From the NCBI GenBank assembly GCA_009936775.1, contig JAACDW010000025.1, positions 1-36,129 of the forward strand: 36,129 bases of DNA, read 5' to 3'. The position numbers and the translations under genes are program-made. Under the pieces are notes generated by a model that was not told the DNA's origin, searched no databases, and was given only the letters and a program-made list of their open reading frames with translations. Below, in pieces: positions 18,704-28,486 of the stretch. How positions within the stretch are numbered: position 1 is the first letter of the stretch; the number at the start of each line of letters is the position of its first letter. The stretch comes from Pseudomonadota bacterium (GTDB lineage: Bacteria; Pseudomonadota; Gammaproteobacteria; Pseudomonadales; Azotimanducaceae).

Positions 18704-19903
18704 GTGACTGTCAATTCGCCGATAACGCTTGGTACTGCGCTGACCCCCTGTGCAACCAAGGCAATGATGTTGGGCAGCGGTGAACTTGGCAAGGAAGTGG
18801 TGATCGAACTGCAGCGTATGGGAGTGGAGGTTGTTGCAGTAGACCGATACGCCAACGCCCCGGCAATGCAGGTGGCCCATCGCAGCCATGTCATCGATAT
18901 GCTCGACGGCACAGCCTTACAGCAGATTATCGAACTGGAATCTCCGGACTTGGTGGTACCGGAAATTGAGGCTATCGCCACACCAATATTGGAGCAGATG
19001 GAGCAGTCTGGGCTGCGAGTGATTCCCACCGCGACGGCGGCGCGACTGACGATGGATCGAGAGGGCATTCGGCGGTTGGCCGCCGAGAAGTTAGAGGTGC
19101 GAACGTCGCCCTATCAATTTGCCGACAACGAAGCGGCCTATCGCCAAGCGGTTGCAACCATTGGTCTGCCGTGCATCGTCAAGCCGGTGATGTCCAGTTC
19201 TGGCAAGGGGCAGTCGACGCTGCGAAGCGAGGACGATATCGATGCGGCTTGGCAGTACGCGGTGGCCGGTGCTCGCGGTGCTGGCGGCACAGTGATCATC
19301 GAGGGTTTTGTTGATTTTGACTATGAGATTACGCTGCTGACCGTGCGGCATCGTGATGGCACCAGCTTTTGTGCTCCCATCGGTCACCGCCAGCAGGGGG
19401 GTGACTATCAAGAATCATGGCAGCCCCAGCCCATGTCGGCTGAGGCTCTGGCGCAAAGCCAAGGGATTGCCGAAACGGTGACCACAGCCCTGGGCGGTTG
19501 GGGATTGTTTGGCGTGGAATTTTTCATCAAGGGCGACGACGTCTATTTTTCTGAGGTCAGTCCGCGGCCCCACGATACCGGCATGGTCACCCTGATCAGT
19601 CAGGATCTGAGTGAATTTGCTCTCCACGCGCGGGCCATATTGGGGCTGCCGATCCCCAACATTCGCCAGCTAGGACCAGCGGCATCAGCAGTGGTACTGG
19701 CCCACGGCCATTCCCGGTCGTTATCTTTTGGCGGCCTCGAGCAGGCGCTGGCAGAACCAGATACTCAACTGCGCCTATTCGGCAAGCCTGAGGTGGCTGG
19801 TGAGCGCCGTGTCGGCGTTGCTCTAGCCCTGGGCGATTCACTGGCAGACGCCCGGTCGAAGGCGCAGCGCTCGGCGACTGCGGTCACAGTGAATCTGGGG
19901 TAA
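18704..19903 (+). CDS. purT: Formate-dependent phosphoribosylglycinamide formyltransferase
   Basis: '[48 protein letters not shown]', '[13 protein letters not shown]', '[18 protein letters not shown]'. GTG at 18704 follows GGAAGGAAA; the in-frame ORF opens at 18686. Confidence 0.95.
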   Translation: MTVNSPITLGTALTPCATKAMMLGSGELGKEVVIELQRMGVEVVAVDRYANAPAMQVAHRSHVIDMLDGTALQQIIELESPDLVVPEIEAIATPILEQMEQSGLRVIPTATAARLTMDREGIRRLAAEKLEVRTSPYQFADNEAAYRQAVATIGLPCIVKPVMSSSGKGQSTLRSEDDIDAAWQYAVAGARGAGGTVIIEGFVDFDYEITLLTVRHRDGTSFCAPIGHRQQGGDYQESWQPQPMSAEALAQSQGIAETVTTALGGWGLFGVEFFIKGDDVYFSEVSPRPHDTGMVTLISQDLSEFALHARAILGLPIPNIRQLGPAASAVVLAHGHSRSLSFGGLEQALAEPDTQLRLFGKPEVAGERRVGVALALGDSLADARSKAQRSATAVTVNLG

Positions 19904-19980
19904 AGCCGGTTTAGGGTGCATTTTGGGACGGTCAGACCTAGCTTGGTTTTTGTGAAAAGGCCAAGCAGTCAGCGCGGGGG

Positions 19981-20008
19981 TTGCAATGCCCGAGTGGGGC
20001 ATTATAGT
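19981..20008 (+). promoter_or_regulatory. Candidate sigma70 promoter upstream of the leuA leader
   Basis: TTGCAA (19981-19986), 16-bp spacer, TATAGT (20003-20008). Confidence 0.4.
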
Positions 20009-20071
20009 CGCGCTATGGGAAGTACCTGTTACAGCGAAAAATATGCGCCTACCGAGCTTGCTCGGAGCGCT

Positions 20072-20149
20072 GTGCTGACTGGTGCACCACTGTCTGACGC
20101 GCTGCTTCTTGCGCTACTTCTGCTGCCGGGGCTCCGGCACAACTCTTAA
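20072..20149 (+). CDS. Candidate Leu-rich leader peptide upstream of leuA
   Basis: GTG-initiated VLTGAPLSDALLLALLLLPGLRHNS* with GGAG upstream; 10 of 25 residues are Leu, including CTG CTT CTT GCG CTA CTT CTG CTG. Confidence 0.4.
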   Translation: MLTGAPLSDALLLALLLLPGLRHNS

Positions 20150-20277
20150 CACCCTAGGGCCACGCCCAACCTAACCTTGAAGAAATCCGACACAGCCTCG
20201 GATGTCCGTTATGATAGTTCAGATAACGCCAGTGCTATATGAGTGGCAGGGCCTTCTGGCAAAACAGAGTGAGAGTT

Positions 20278-21969
20278 ATGAGTAGTCACCCAACCAGCGG
20301 TCGCGCTGTCGGCGCGATGCCTTTTGAAAAGTACAAAGCCTTTGCGGCCGTCGATCTGCCAGATCGCCAATGGCCGAGCAAGGTGCTCACCCAAGCCCCG
20401 CGTTGGTGCAGTGTGGATCTACGCGACGGCAACCAAGCGCTGATCGATCCCATGAGCGTCGATGAAAAAATGCGTCTGTGGGACCTCTTGCTGGAAGTTG
20501 GTTTTGCCGAAATTGAGGTGGGTTTTCCTGCTGCATCCCAGCCGGATTTTGACTTTATTCGCCGCATCATTGACGAAGATCGAATACCGGACGACGTCCA
20601 TATTCAAATTCTTTGTCAGGCTCGCAAAGAGTTGATCGAACGTTCGGTAGAGGCGCTGGAAGGCGCGCCGAACGTAATTTTCCATCTCTACAACTCCACT
20701 TCGGAGCTACAGCGGCGGGTGGTTTTTGGTATGGACCGGCAGGGTATTATCGACTTGGCCGTTGACGGCACGGCACTCGTGCGCGAAGGCTTAAAAAACT
20801 TCGCTTCCAATGTGACCTTTGAATATTCGCCGGAAAGCTTTACCGGCACCGAGCTAGATTTCGCGACAGATATTTGCACGGCGGTGGCTGATACTTGGGG
20901 AGCGACACCTGAAGCTCCCATGATTATCAACTTGCCCAGCACTGTAGAGATGTCGACGCCGAATATTTACGCAGACCAAATCGAATGGTTTTGCCGCAAC
21001 TTTCCGCGTCGCGACAGTGCGGTTATTAGTCTGCACACCCATAACGACCGGGGTACCGGCGTGGCGGCGACAGAACTTGGGCTGATGGCTGGTGCTCAGC
21101 GGGTGGAAGGCACGTTGTTTGGTAATGGCGAGCGCACCGGAAACTGCGACCTTATCACCATGGGCATGAACCTGTTTAGCCAAGGCATTGATCCCACGCT
21201 GAACTTTCAGCAGATGCCGAAAATACGCGAGGTGGCAGAGTCGGTGAACAAATTGGCGGTTCCTGAACGTCACCCCTATGCTGGTGAACTGGTGTTTACC
21301 GCGTTTTCTGGTTCTCACCAAGATGCCATTAAGAAAGGCATGTCGATGGTAGATCGCAGTTCCTGGGAAGTACCTTACTTACCCATTGACCCTGCGGATG
21401 TGGGCAGTTCCTACAAAGAAACCATCCGGGTTAACAGCCAGTCCGGCAAGGGTGGGGTGGGCTTTATGCTGGAAGAGCATTATGGCTTGGCTCTGCCCCG
21501 TGATTTGCTGGTGGAATTCAGCAGCTATGTCCAAAAGCTTACCGAGTCCCTCGACCGTGAAGTCAAAACAGACGAAATATATCAGTGTCTGCTCGATACC
21601 TATGTGGTCGATAGCGAGCCCTACCGTCTGGTGGATTACGATTTGCTACCCGGCCGCGAACAAGATCAACGCTGTGTCGCTCGAGTTGGTGCATCAGACA
21701 ATGTGCTCACCATTGACGGCGAAGGCTCCGGCCCTATCGAAGCCTTTGTTACCGCGCTGGGGGAAACGCTAAACGAACCCGTTACTGTGCTGAGCTATCA
21801 GGAAGTAGCCATGGGCACAGGGAGCGATGCGCAAGCGATATGCATTGTCTCTATCGAGGACAGAGAAGAAGGTCGGCGCTGCTATGGACTGGGCCTGAGT
21901 CGTAACACCACGACCACGGCATTCAATGCCATCATCTCAGCCATGAACAGGCGCTGGCGCCAGGCCTAA
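20278..21969 (+). CDS. leuA: 2-isopropylmalate synthase
   Basis: 'APRWCSVDLRDGNQALIDPMSVDEKMRLWDLLLEVGFAEIEVGFPAASQPDFDF', 'SLHTHNDRGTGVAATELGLMAGAQRVEGTLFGNGERTGNCDL'. Start ATG 20278 favoured over 20239. Confidence 0.96.
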   Translation: MSSHPTSGRAVGAMPFEKYKAFAAVDLPDRQWPSKVLTQAPRWCSVDLRDGNQALIDPMSVDEKMRLWDLLLEVGFAEIEVGFPAASQPDFDFIRRIIDEDRIPDDVHIQILCQARKELIERSVEALEGAPNVIFHLYNSTSELQRRVVFGMDRQGIIDLAVDGTALVREGLKNFASNVTFEYSPESFTGTELDFATDICTAVADTWGATPEAPMIINLPSTVEMSTPNIYADQIEWFCRNFPRRDSAVISLHTHNDRGTGVAATELGLMAGAQRVEGTLFGNGERTGNCDLITMGMNLFSQGIDPTLNFQQMPKIREVAESVNKLAVPERHPYAGELVFTAFSGSHQDAIKKGMSMVDRSSWEVPYLPIDPADVGSSYKETIRVNSQSGKGGVGFMLEEHYGLALPRDLLVEFSSYVQKLTESLDREVKTDEIYQCLLDTYVVDSEPYRLVDYDLLPGREQDQRCVARVGASDNVLTIDGEGSGPIEAFVTALGETLNEPVTVLSYQEVAMGTGSDAQAICIVSIEDREEGRRCYGLGLSRNTTTTAFNAIISAMNRRWRQA

Positions 21970-22018
21970 CGTGAACGCCGCGAGCATCAAGGGGTCGAGC
22001 ACTTGTGCAGCGCCCCGA

Positions 22019-23323
22019 TTAGGATGCGGTCTGGTCTTCTGGATCAGACTCTAACGGATCGGCCTCCGCCGCAGACTGCCGGCGAATGGTCAGGGATTTA
22101 ACAATGTTGTCCTTAATTTGCAGCGTTTCGATCTGATACTCTCCCACCCGCAAGCAGACATTGGTTTCCGGAATCGTCTCTAGGTGTTCAAGTACAAAGC
22201 CGCTAAGGGTTTTCGGTCCGAAGGTCGGTAGGTCCCAGCGCAGTGCCCGATTAATATCGCGCAGCACGGCCATGCCATCAATGACATAGCTGCCGTCATC
22301 TTGAGGCGAAATTTCAGGCATGTTGGCCGCGTAGTCGCTGGTGAACTCGCCAACAATTTCTTCCAGTATGTCCTCCAAGGTCACAATGCCCTGAACGTCG
22401 CCATATTCGTCAACGACGAGCGCTAGACGCTGCTTTTCTTTTTGAAAGTTAAACAACTGGGTATGCAGTGGGGTCGCTTCTGGTACGTAGTACGGTTCTC
22501 GGGTCAGCTGCAGCAAATCTGCCTTGGTAAAATCCTCACTGAGAATCAATCGAGAAACCCTTCGTAGATGCAAAATGCCAAGTACATTGTCGAAGTTTTC
22601 TTTATAAACCGGCAGCAGCGTGTGTTGCGATGCCGCCACACCAGACATGATGGTGCCTAGTTCTTCATCAATATTGATAGCCACGATTTCTGCCTTGGGC
22701 ACCATGATGTCATCGACGGTGACCGATGCCAGATCCAAAATACGCGTCAGCATTTTTTGGCGCTCGCCTACGGATGTGGCCCCTTCGTCCACTACGGTCT
22801 TCAGTTCGTCAGTGGTCAGCTGGTCATCGTCTTTGCTGGCGGGTAAAAACGGTGCCACCAGCGCGTTACTAACGACGTTGATTAAGGTCACAACGGGCAT
22901 CAGTACTCTTTGCAGCGGTTGTAGCACATATACCGCTTTCAGCGCCCAATTCTCAGGGCGCTCCGCAGCCAGAGTCTTTGGCGCGACTTCCGCGAAAATC
23001 AAAAATACGATGGTCAGCACCCAAGGCGCCAATAGCACACCGGTATCGCCGATAAGCTGAAAACCAATAACCGTTGCAACCGTGGCCGCAGAGAAGTTCA
23101 CCAGATTGTTGCCCACCAAGATAACGCCGAGTAGGCGGTCTTGGCGCTGGAGCATTGCATCAGCCTTCTTTGCACCGCGGTTACCGCGTTTTACGAGGTG
23201 CCGTAAACGGTAGCGGTTTAGTGCCATCATGGCGGTTTCGGTGCCGGAGAAATACGCCGAAAGCAAAATCATCAAGCCGATACTGAGCAGCAAATAACTG
23301 GTTGGAATCGCGTTTATGTCCAT
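22019..23323 (-). CDS. CNNM/CorC-HlyC family transporter (DUF21 plus CBS pair plus CorC_HlyC)
   Basis: 'LILLSAYFSGTETAMMALNRYRLRHLVKRGNRGAKKA', 'VDDIMVPKAEIVAIN', 'LALVVDEYGDVQGIVTLEDILEEIVGEF', 'VIDGMAVLRDINRAL'. Confidence 0.93.
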   Translation of the reverse strand: MDINAIPTSYLLLSIGLMILLSAYFSGTETAMMALNRYRLRHLVKRGNRGAKKADAMLQRQDRLLGVILVGNNLVNFSAATVATVIGFQLIGDTGVLLAPWVLTIVFLIFAEVAPKTLAAERPENWALKAVYVLQPLQRVLMPVVTLINVVSNALVAPFLPASKDDDQLTTDELKTVVDEGATSVGERQKMLTRILDLASVTVDDIMVPKAEIVAINIDEELGTIMSGVAASQHTLLPVYKENFDNVLGILHLRRVSRLILSEDFTKADLLQLTREPYYVPEATPLHTQLFNFQKEKQRLALVVDEYGDVQGIVTLEDILEEIVGEFTSDYAANMPEISPQDDGSYVIDGMAVLRDINRALRWDLPTFGPKTLSGFVLEHLETIPETNVCLRVGEYQIETLQIKDNIVKSLTIRRQSAAEADPLESDPEDQTAS

Positions 23324-23348
23324 TTGAGGCTGAGTCGCTTGCAGGTCT

Positions 23349-24191
23349 TTAGAGTAGGTATTCGAGAACGAACTTGCTACCCAGATAACCCAACAGCAGC
23401 AGGGCGAAGGCGGCTAAATTCCAGCGGACACCAGTGACGCCGCGCCAACCAAAGAGGTGGTGGCCGGTCAAAAAACCGGCATAAACTAACCATGACAGGG
23501 TGGTCAGTACGGTGTGGTGAACTAAGCGCTGATCAAACATGTCCTGTAGAAACAAAACCCCGGTGGCGATGGATAGGGTGAGCAGACCAAGCCCCAGCCA
23601 GAGCATGGTGATAAATAAGTCTTCCATGCTTTCCAGTGGCGGCAAAATGCCCAATAAACCGCTGCGTGGAGAACGCAGTCGCCGCTCCTGAACCCCAATC
23701 AGCAACGACTGCAGGGCGGCAGTCATCAGCGCAGCGTATGCACTGATAGACAGCAAAATATGCCCGATCTGCACCGAGTCTAGAGCAATTGGTTGCGTGC
23801 GGCCTTGAGGCAGCACGGCTAGCGCAACAACGCTGGCTGCGGCTATCGGTAAACACAGTAACAGTAGGTTGTCGGCGCGCACCCGCACCGCACTGAGGGC
23901 AATGACACCAACCATCACGCAGGTCACCAAGTTGCTTACTCCCAGTAAGCTTAGCGTCAGTGTCGTATCCGGTGCTTGCTGCACCAAGGTGTTGTTGATC
24001 ACGACCAGCTGAGCCGATAACCCAACGAAGGCGGCGACGACGGCATAGAAGGAGACTGCGCTGGGTGCCACGGCGCCTGTCGGCTCGTGAGCTTGCTGTA
24101 AACGCGTGTCGAGGTGTCGCCACAATAACCAAAAGGCTGCTGCATAAAAAAACAACGCAGCCGCGTAGGCGATAGAAGTGATGTTGTTCAT
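23349..24191 (-). CDS. CcsA-like cytochrome c assembly inner membrane protein (YpjD-like)
   Basis: Polytopic; 'HILLSISAYAALMTAALQSLLIGVQERRLR', 'LLTLSIATGVLFLQDMFDQRLVHHTVLTTLSWLVYAGFLTGHHLFGWRGVTGVRW'. Start trimmed to MNNITSIAYAAAL. Confidence 0.9.
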   Translation of the reverse strand: MNNITSIAYAAALFFYAAAFWLLWRHLDTRLQQAHEPTGAVAPSAVSFYAVVAAFVGLSAQLVVINNTLVQQAPDTTLTLSLLGVSNLVTCVMVGVIALSAVRVRADNLLLLCLPIAAASVVALAVLPQGRTQPIALDSVQIGHILLSISAYAALMTAALQSLLIGVQERRLRSPRSGLLGILPPLESMEDLFITMLWLGLGLLTLSIATGVLFLQDMFDQRLVHHTVLTTLSWLVYAGFLTGHHLFGWRGVTGVRWNLAAFALLLLGYLGSKFVLEYLL

Positions 24192-24426
24192 GGGACCTTC
24201 ACGTGCGTGGCAAGTTCGGCTTCTGACGATACCCAAACAGGCGGCCGCGTGATTGCTTTAGGAGCCTTTCTTAGCGTCGATATGTGTTAAGTGTGTCACA
24301 ACGACGCGTTGCGGTGAAGCTTCGGCGTAGCGGCAAAAATACACATTTGGTATACCCCTACGCGTTTCGCCGCCTGCCGCTGTATTTGGCATTGCAATCA
24401 AAATTACAACAAAAAGGGAGGGTGAT

Positions 24427-25902
24427 ATGAATCGGGCACTGGATATTGTGGTTTGGCTCACAGACTTATTTGTATTGCTCGTGGGTTTGACAGTTTTAGG
24501 GATCCTTTGCATCTATGTGATTGACCGGTTCCAAACCACTCACTCGTTGCGGCGTAACTTTCCGGTGCTCGCACGCTTTCGCTACCTGTTTGAAGATTTG
24601 GGCGAATTTTTCCGGCAGTACTTTTTTGCCATGGACCGTGAAGAACTGCCGTTTAATCGTGCCGAGCGCAGTTGGGTCTACCGCGCCGCCAAGGGCGTTG
24701 ATACTACTGTGGCTTTTGGCTCGACTCGGGACCTACGTCCCACCGGGTCGGTACTGTTTGTAAACTGCGCTTACCCAACACTCGAGGAGGATGCTGTTCC
24801 TCCTAAAACACTGGTTTTTGGTCCTGATGCCAAACACCCCTACGAAACTGCTGCATTTTTCAATGTTTCCGGCATGAGTTACGGCGCAATCAGTCGGCCT
24901 GCAATAACAGCCTTGTCCACCGGAGCGGCCAAAGCCGGCATTTGGATGAATACCGGCGAGGGCGGTTTGTCACCGGCCCATATTGCTGGTGGCGCCGACA
25001 TTGTGTTCCAAATTGGCACGGCCAATTATGGTGTGCGTGATAGCCAAGGCCAGCTTGATGAAGCCAAGCTGGCAGAGGTGGCCGCGCATGCACAGGTGCG
25101 CATGTTCGAGATCAAACTCAGTCAAGGGGCTAAACCGGGCAAGGGGGGTATTCTCCCGGGTGCCAAGGTGACGGCTGAAATTGCACGTATTCGAGCCATT
25201 CCCGAGGGCGAGGACTCCATCAGCCCGAATCGGAATCCGGCCATCAACAATACAGAAGATCTGTTGGCTGCCATCGATCGAGTGCGTCGGGTGACGGGTA
25301 AGCCCGTGGGCTTTAAATCGGTGATTGGTGCCTATGGCTGGCTTGATGAACTGTGCGCGTTGATCGCGCAGAAAGGACATGAGTACGCGCCTGATTTTAT
25401 TACCATCGACAGCGCTGACGGCGGTACCGGTGCAGCGCCTGCCAGCCTTATTGATTACATGGGTCTACCGCTCAAGGAGAGTCTGCCGCTTGTCGTCGAC
25501 ATACTGACCCGCCACGGTCTGCGTCAGCGCATTCGAGTCATTGCAAGCGGCAAGTTGACCAGCCCGGGACAGGTGGCTTGGGCCATGTGTGCGGGGGCTG
25601 ATGTGGCAGTTTCCGCTCGCGGGTTTTTGTTCTCTCTCGGTTGTATCCAAGCACTGCAGTGCAACAAAAATACCTGCCCGACCGGCATTACAACCCACAA
25701 TCCAAAGCTGCAGCGTGGCTTGGTGGTAGAAGACAAGGCGGAACGGGTGGCCAATTACGCGACAACCCTGATGCATGAGGTAGAGATTATTGCCCACTCC
25801 TGCGGGGTTACCGAGCCTCGGGCGCTAGACCGCGTGCACTGTCGTCAGGTCATTGAAGACGGCACTTCGGTGTCCCTTTCGGACCTTTACGGAGAGGGTT
25901 AA
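24427..25902 (+). CDS. FMN-binding glutamate synthase family protein (orphan GltB central domain, N-terminal TM helix)
   Basis: 'FNVSGMSYGAISRPAITALSTGAAKAGIWMNTGEGGLSPAH', 'EIKLSQGAKPGKGGILPGAKVTAEIARIR', 'DFITIDSADGGTGAAPASLIDYMGLP', 'CNKNTCPTGITTHNPKLQRGL'. Confidence 0.92.
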   Translation: MNRALDIVVWLTDLFVLLVGLTVLGILCIYVIDRFQTTHSLRRNFPVLARFRYLFEDLGEFFRQYFFAMDREELPFNRAERSWVYRAAKGVDTTVAFGSTRDLRPTGSVLFVNCAYPTLEEDAVPPKTLVFGPDAKHPYETAAFFNVSGMSYGAISRPAITALSTGAAKAGIWMNTGEGGLSPAHIAGGADIVFQIGTANYGVRDSQGQLDEAKLAEVAAHAQVRMFEIKLSQGAKPGKGGILPGAKVTAEIARIRAIPEGEDSISPNRNPAINNTEDLLAAIDRVRRVTGKPVGFKSVIGAYGWLDELCALIAQKGHEYAPDFITIDSADGGTGAAPASLIDYMGLPLKESLPLVVDILTRHGLRQRIRVIASGKLTSPGQVAWAMCAGADVAVSARGFLFSLGCIQALQCNKNTCPTGITTHNPKLQRGLVVEDKAERVANYATTLMHEVEIIAHSCGVTEPRALDRVHCRQVIEDGTSVSLSDLYGEG

Positions 25903-25959
25903 CGCAACAGCCAGCTCTCGCGCTATACTGATCTTCGAGTAACCAAGCACAATAGACTT

Positions 25960-27357
25960 ATGTTCGAGAGCTTATCCGACCGGCTTTCCCACAGCCTGAA
26001 AAAGATCACCGGCAAAGCCCGGCTCACAGACGATAACATTGCTGAGGCCCTGCGTGATGTGCGGTTGGCACTGCTTGAAGCCGACGTTGCCTTGTCCGTG
26101 GTTAAAGGCTTTGTTGAACAGGTGCGCAGCAAGGCGTTAGGGCAAGCGGTGACCTCGGCGCTTAACCCCAGTGAGGCCTTCATTAAAATCGTTCACGATG
26201 AGCTAGTGCACATCATGGGCGATGCCAACGACGCACTGAATCTGGCCACCAAGCCGCCAGCGGTCATTCTTATGGCTGGTTTGCAAGGTGCCGGTAAAAC
26301 CACCACGGTCGCTAAACTGGCGCGCTTGCTGAAAGAGCGAGAGAAGAAAAAGGTTGCCGTTGTGAGTGCCGACGTCTACCGCCCGGCGGCGATCGCTCAA
26401 CTGCAAACCTTAGCTGACGAAGTGGGTGCCAGCTTTATTGAGTCTAATGCAGACGAAAAACCCGCCGACATTGCGCAGCGCGCGCTGGCCGAAGCCAACA
26501 AACAATTGGCCGATGTGCTGATTCTCGACACCGCAGGTCGGTTGGCTGTAGACACGGAAATGATGGCCGAAATACAGGCCCTGCATCAGATCATAAAGCC
26601 CATCGAGACCCTGTTCGTTGTCGACGCCATGACAGGCCAAGATGCAGCGAATACCGCAAAGGCGTTCAACGACGCACTTCCCTTGACCGGCATAGTGCTC
26701 GCGAAAACTGACGGCGACGCCAGAGGCGGCGCGGCGCTCAGCGTTCGCGCGATTACCGGCAAACCCATTAAGTTCATGGGTATTGGCGAAAAAACCGATG
26801 GCCTAGAGCCGTTTTATCCTGACCGCCTCGCTTCGCGCATTCTGGGTATGGGCGATGTGCTGTCGCTTATCGAGGAAGCCGAGCGCAAGGTTGATAAAGA
26901 CAAGGCCCAACGTCTTGCGAAGAAAATGCAGAGCGGGCGCAAGTTTGACCTAGAGGACTTTCGCGACCAACTGCAGCAAATGGATAACATGGGCGGTGTT
27001 GCCGGCATGATGGACAAGCTGCCAGGCATGGGGCAAATACCTGAGGCAGCCAAGGCCAAGGTAAACGACAACCAGTTCAAGCGCATGGGCGTCATCATTG
27101 ATTCCATGACGGTGAAAGAGCGGCAGTTTCCGGATTTGCTCAATGGCTCGCGGAAAAAACGCATTGCCGACGGGAGCGGTACACAAATTGCGGACGTTAA
27201 CCGCTTGCTCAAGCAGCACAAGCAGATGCAAAAGATGATGAAGAAGGTCAGCCGCAAGGGCGGTATGCAGCGCATGATGCGCGGCGTGCAGGGAATGCCC
27301 GGTATGCAGATGCCTGGCGGTCCGGCTGGCTTGCCACCGGGTATGCGGCGGCGTTGA
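25960..27357 (+). CDS. ffh: Signal recognition particle protein
   Basis: 'MFESLSDRLSHSLKKITGKARLTDDNIAEALRDVRLALLEADVAL', 'GLQGAGKTTTVAKLA', 'ILDTAGRLAVD', Met-rich C-terminal M domain. Confidence 0.98.
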   Translation: MFESLSDRLSHSLKKITGKARLTDDNIAEALRDVRLALLEADVALSVVKGFVEQVRSKALGQAVTSALNPSEAFIKIVHDELVHIMGDANDALNLATKPPAVILMAGLQGAGKTTTVAKLARLLKEREKKKVAVVSADVYRPAAIAQLQTLADEVGASFIESNADEKPADIAQRALAEANKQLADVLILDTAGRLAVDTEMMAEIQALHQIIKPIETLFVVDAMTGQDAANTAKAFNDALPLTGIVLAKTDGDARGGAALSVRAITGKPIKFMGIGEKTDGLEPFYPDRLASRILGMGDVLSLIEEAERKVDKDKAQRLAKKMQSGRKFDLEDFRDQLQQMDNMGGVAGMMDKLPGMGQIPEAAKAKVNDNQFKRMGVIIDSMTVKERQFPDLLNGSRKKRIADGSGTQIADVNRLLKQHKQMQKMMKKVSRKGGMQRMMRGVQGMPGMQMPGGPAGLPPGMRRR

Positions 27358-27526
27358 TCGCAGCGGTTTTGAGCACTTGCGCCGGCGGTTCGTTGCTATA
27401 TCATACCGCGCCTTCCAGTCACGCAAGCATGCGGCACTGAACGAATACAGGTGCTTTACCCCGACGCCAACAGCGCAGCAGCGCGGGCATTAAGGTTAAA
27501 GCTGCGGAAAACACGAAGAGATTACT

Positions 27527-27790
27527 ATGGTAACAATCCGTCTTGCCCGACACGGCGCGAAAAAAAGCCCGTTCTATCACATCACTGTTGCAGATCGCTC
27601 ATCCTCTCGGGACGGCCGCTTTGTAGAGCGCGTTGGCTTTTATAATCCAGTAGCAAAGGGACAGGCCGAGGTGCTGCGCCTTGATTTAGAACGCGTTGAC
27701 TACTGGATGGGCGTAGGCGCGCAGCCTTCCGAGCGCGTCGCTAAGTTGATCAAGCAAGCACGTAAGCAAAGTGAAGGAGCCGCAGCCTAG
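27527..27790 (+). CDS. rpsP: 30S ribosomal protein S16
   Basis: '[41 protein letters not shown]'. Confidence 0.98.
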   Translation: MVTIRLARHGAKKSPFYHITVADRSSSRDGRFVERVGFYNPVAKGQAEVLRLDLERVDYWMGVGAQPSERVAKLIKQARKQSEGAAA

Positions 27791-27864
27791 GGCAGCGGTG
27801 GGCCAGTTGTCGTGTACAGGCGGTGGCCTAGGCGACAACACACGAAGCGGATGTTGATGCAAGG

Positions 27865-27890
27865 GCGTGGCTTCTAAGCCGCGCTTTTTT
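27865..27890 (+). terminator. Intrinsic terminator-like hairpin between rpsP and rimM
   Basis: GCGTGGC-TTCTAA-GCCGCGC followed by TTTTTT. Confidence 0.75.
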
Positions 27891-27930
27891 ATGCCTGAAC
27901 GAATGACGTAGATCTTGAGAAGAAAGCTCG

Positions 27931-28476
27931 ATGAGTGAGACAACTGCGCTTTACGCTGGGTCGTCGACCATGGTCGTGGTGGGCAAACTAGGCCGTCCCT
28001 ACGGCGTACGTGGCTGGCAAGTGCTGCATTCGTTTACCGAGCCAGCGGCCAATCTGTTTGCTTATACTCCGTGGTATCTGCAACGCGCTCCGAATGCGGG
28101 TTGGACGCTGATTGCCGAACGCGACAGCAAGCCACACAAAGACGCCTACGTCGCGCAGATCAATGGCATTGCCGACCGTGACCAAGCGCAATTACTTAAC
28201 GGCGCCTTAATAGGCGTGACGCGAGGCAGCATTCCTGAGCCGGAACTGGACGAATATTGCTGGCACGACTTAATCGGCTGTGTTGTGACCAATAAAGAGG
28301 GCACAGTACTGGGCGCCGTCAGTGAACTGATGGAAACCGGTGCCCACGCGGTTTTATGCGTGCGGCGCGCTGATTCAAAGCGCGATCTGCTGGTGCCCTT
28401 TACGCAAGAATACGTAGTCGAGGTCAATGCGCAGAGCAAACAACTGCGTGTTGATTGGCAGGCAGACTGGTCGTGA
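27931..28476 (+). CDS. rimM: 16S rRNA processing protein RimM
   Basis: 'VVVGKLGRPYGVRGWQVLHSFTEP', 'YCWHDLIGCVVTNKEGTVLGAVSELMETGAHAVLCV', 'LVPFTQEYVVEV'. Confidence 0.96.
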   Translation: MSETTALYAGSSTMVVVGKLGRPYGVRGWQVLHSFTEPAANLFAYTPWYLQRAPNAGWTLIAERDSKPHKDAYVAQINGIADRDQAQLLNGALIGVTRGSIPEPELDEYCWHDLIGCVVTNKEGTVLGAVSELMETGAHAVLCVRRADSKRDLLVPFTQEYVVEVNAQSKQLRVDWQADWS

Positions 28477-28486
28477 GCAAGCAGCT

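Noticed and set aside
20185-20203. ATCCGA-N7-TCGGAT as a leuA intrinsic terminator
   Set aside because: Stem is present but no T-run follows, so it is reported only as a hairpin within the leader hypothesis.
20854-21321. 155-aa minus-strand ORF antisense to leuA
   Set aside because: Shadow ORF of leuA; no recognisable domain.
24345-24366. GGTATACCCCTACG as a second CsoR-like operator
   Set aside because: Only one half resembles the consensus; no GGGGGTAT arm at the right spacing.
24258-24512. 84-aa minus-strand ORF upstream of the GltB-domain gene
   Set aside because: Low-complexity, overlaps the start of a well-supported plus-strand gene, no motif or RBS support.
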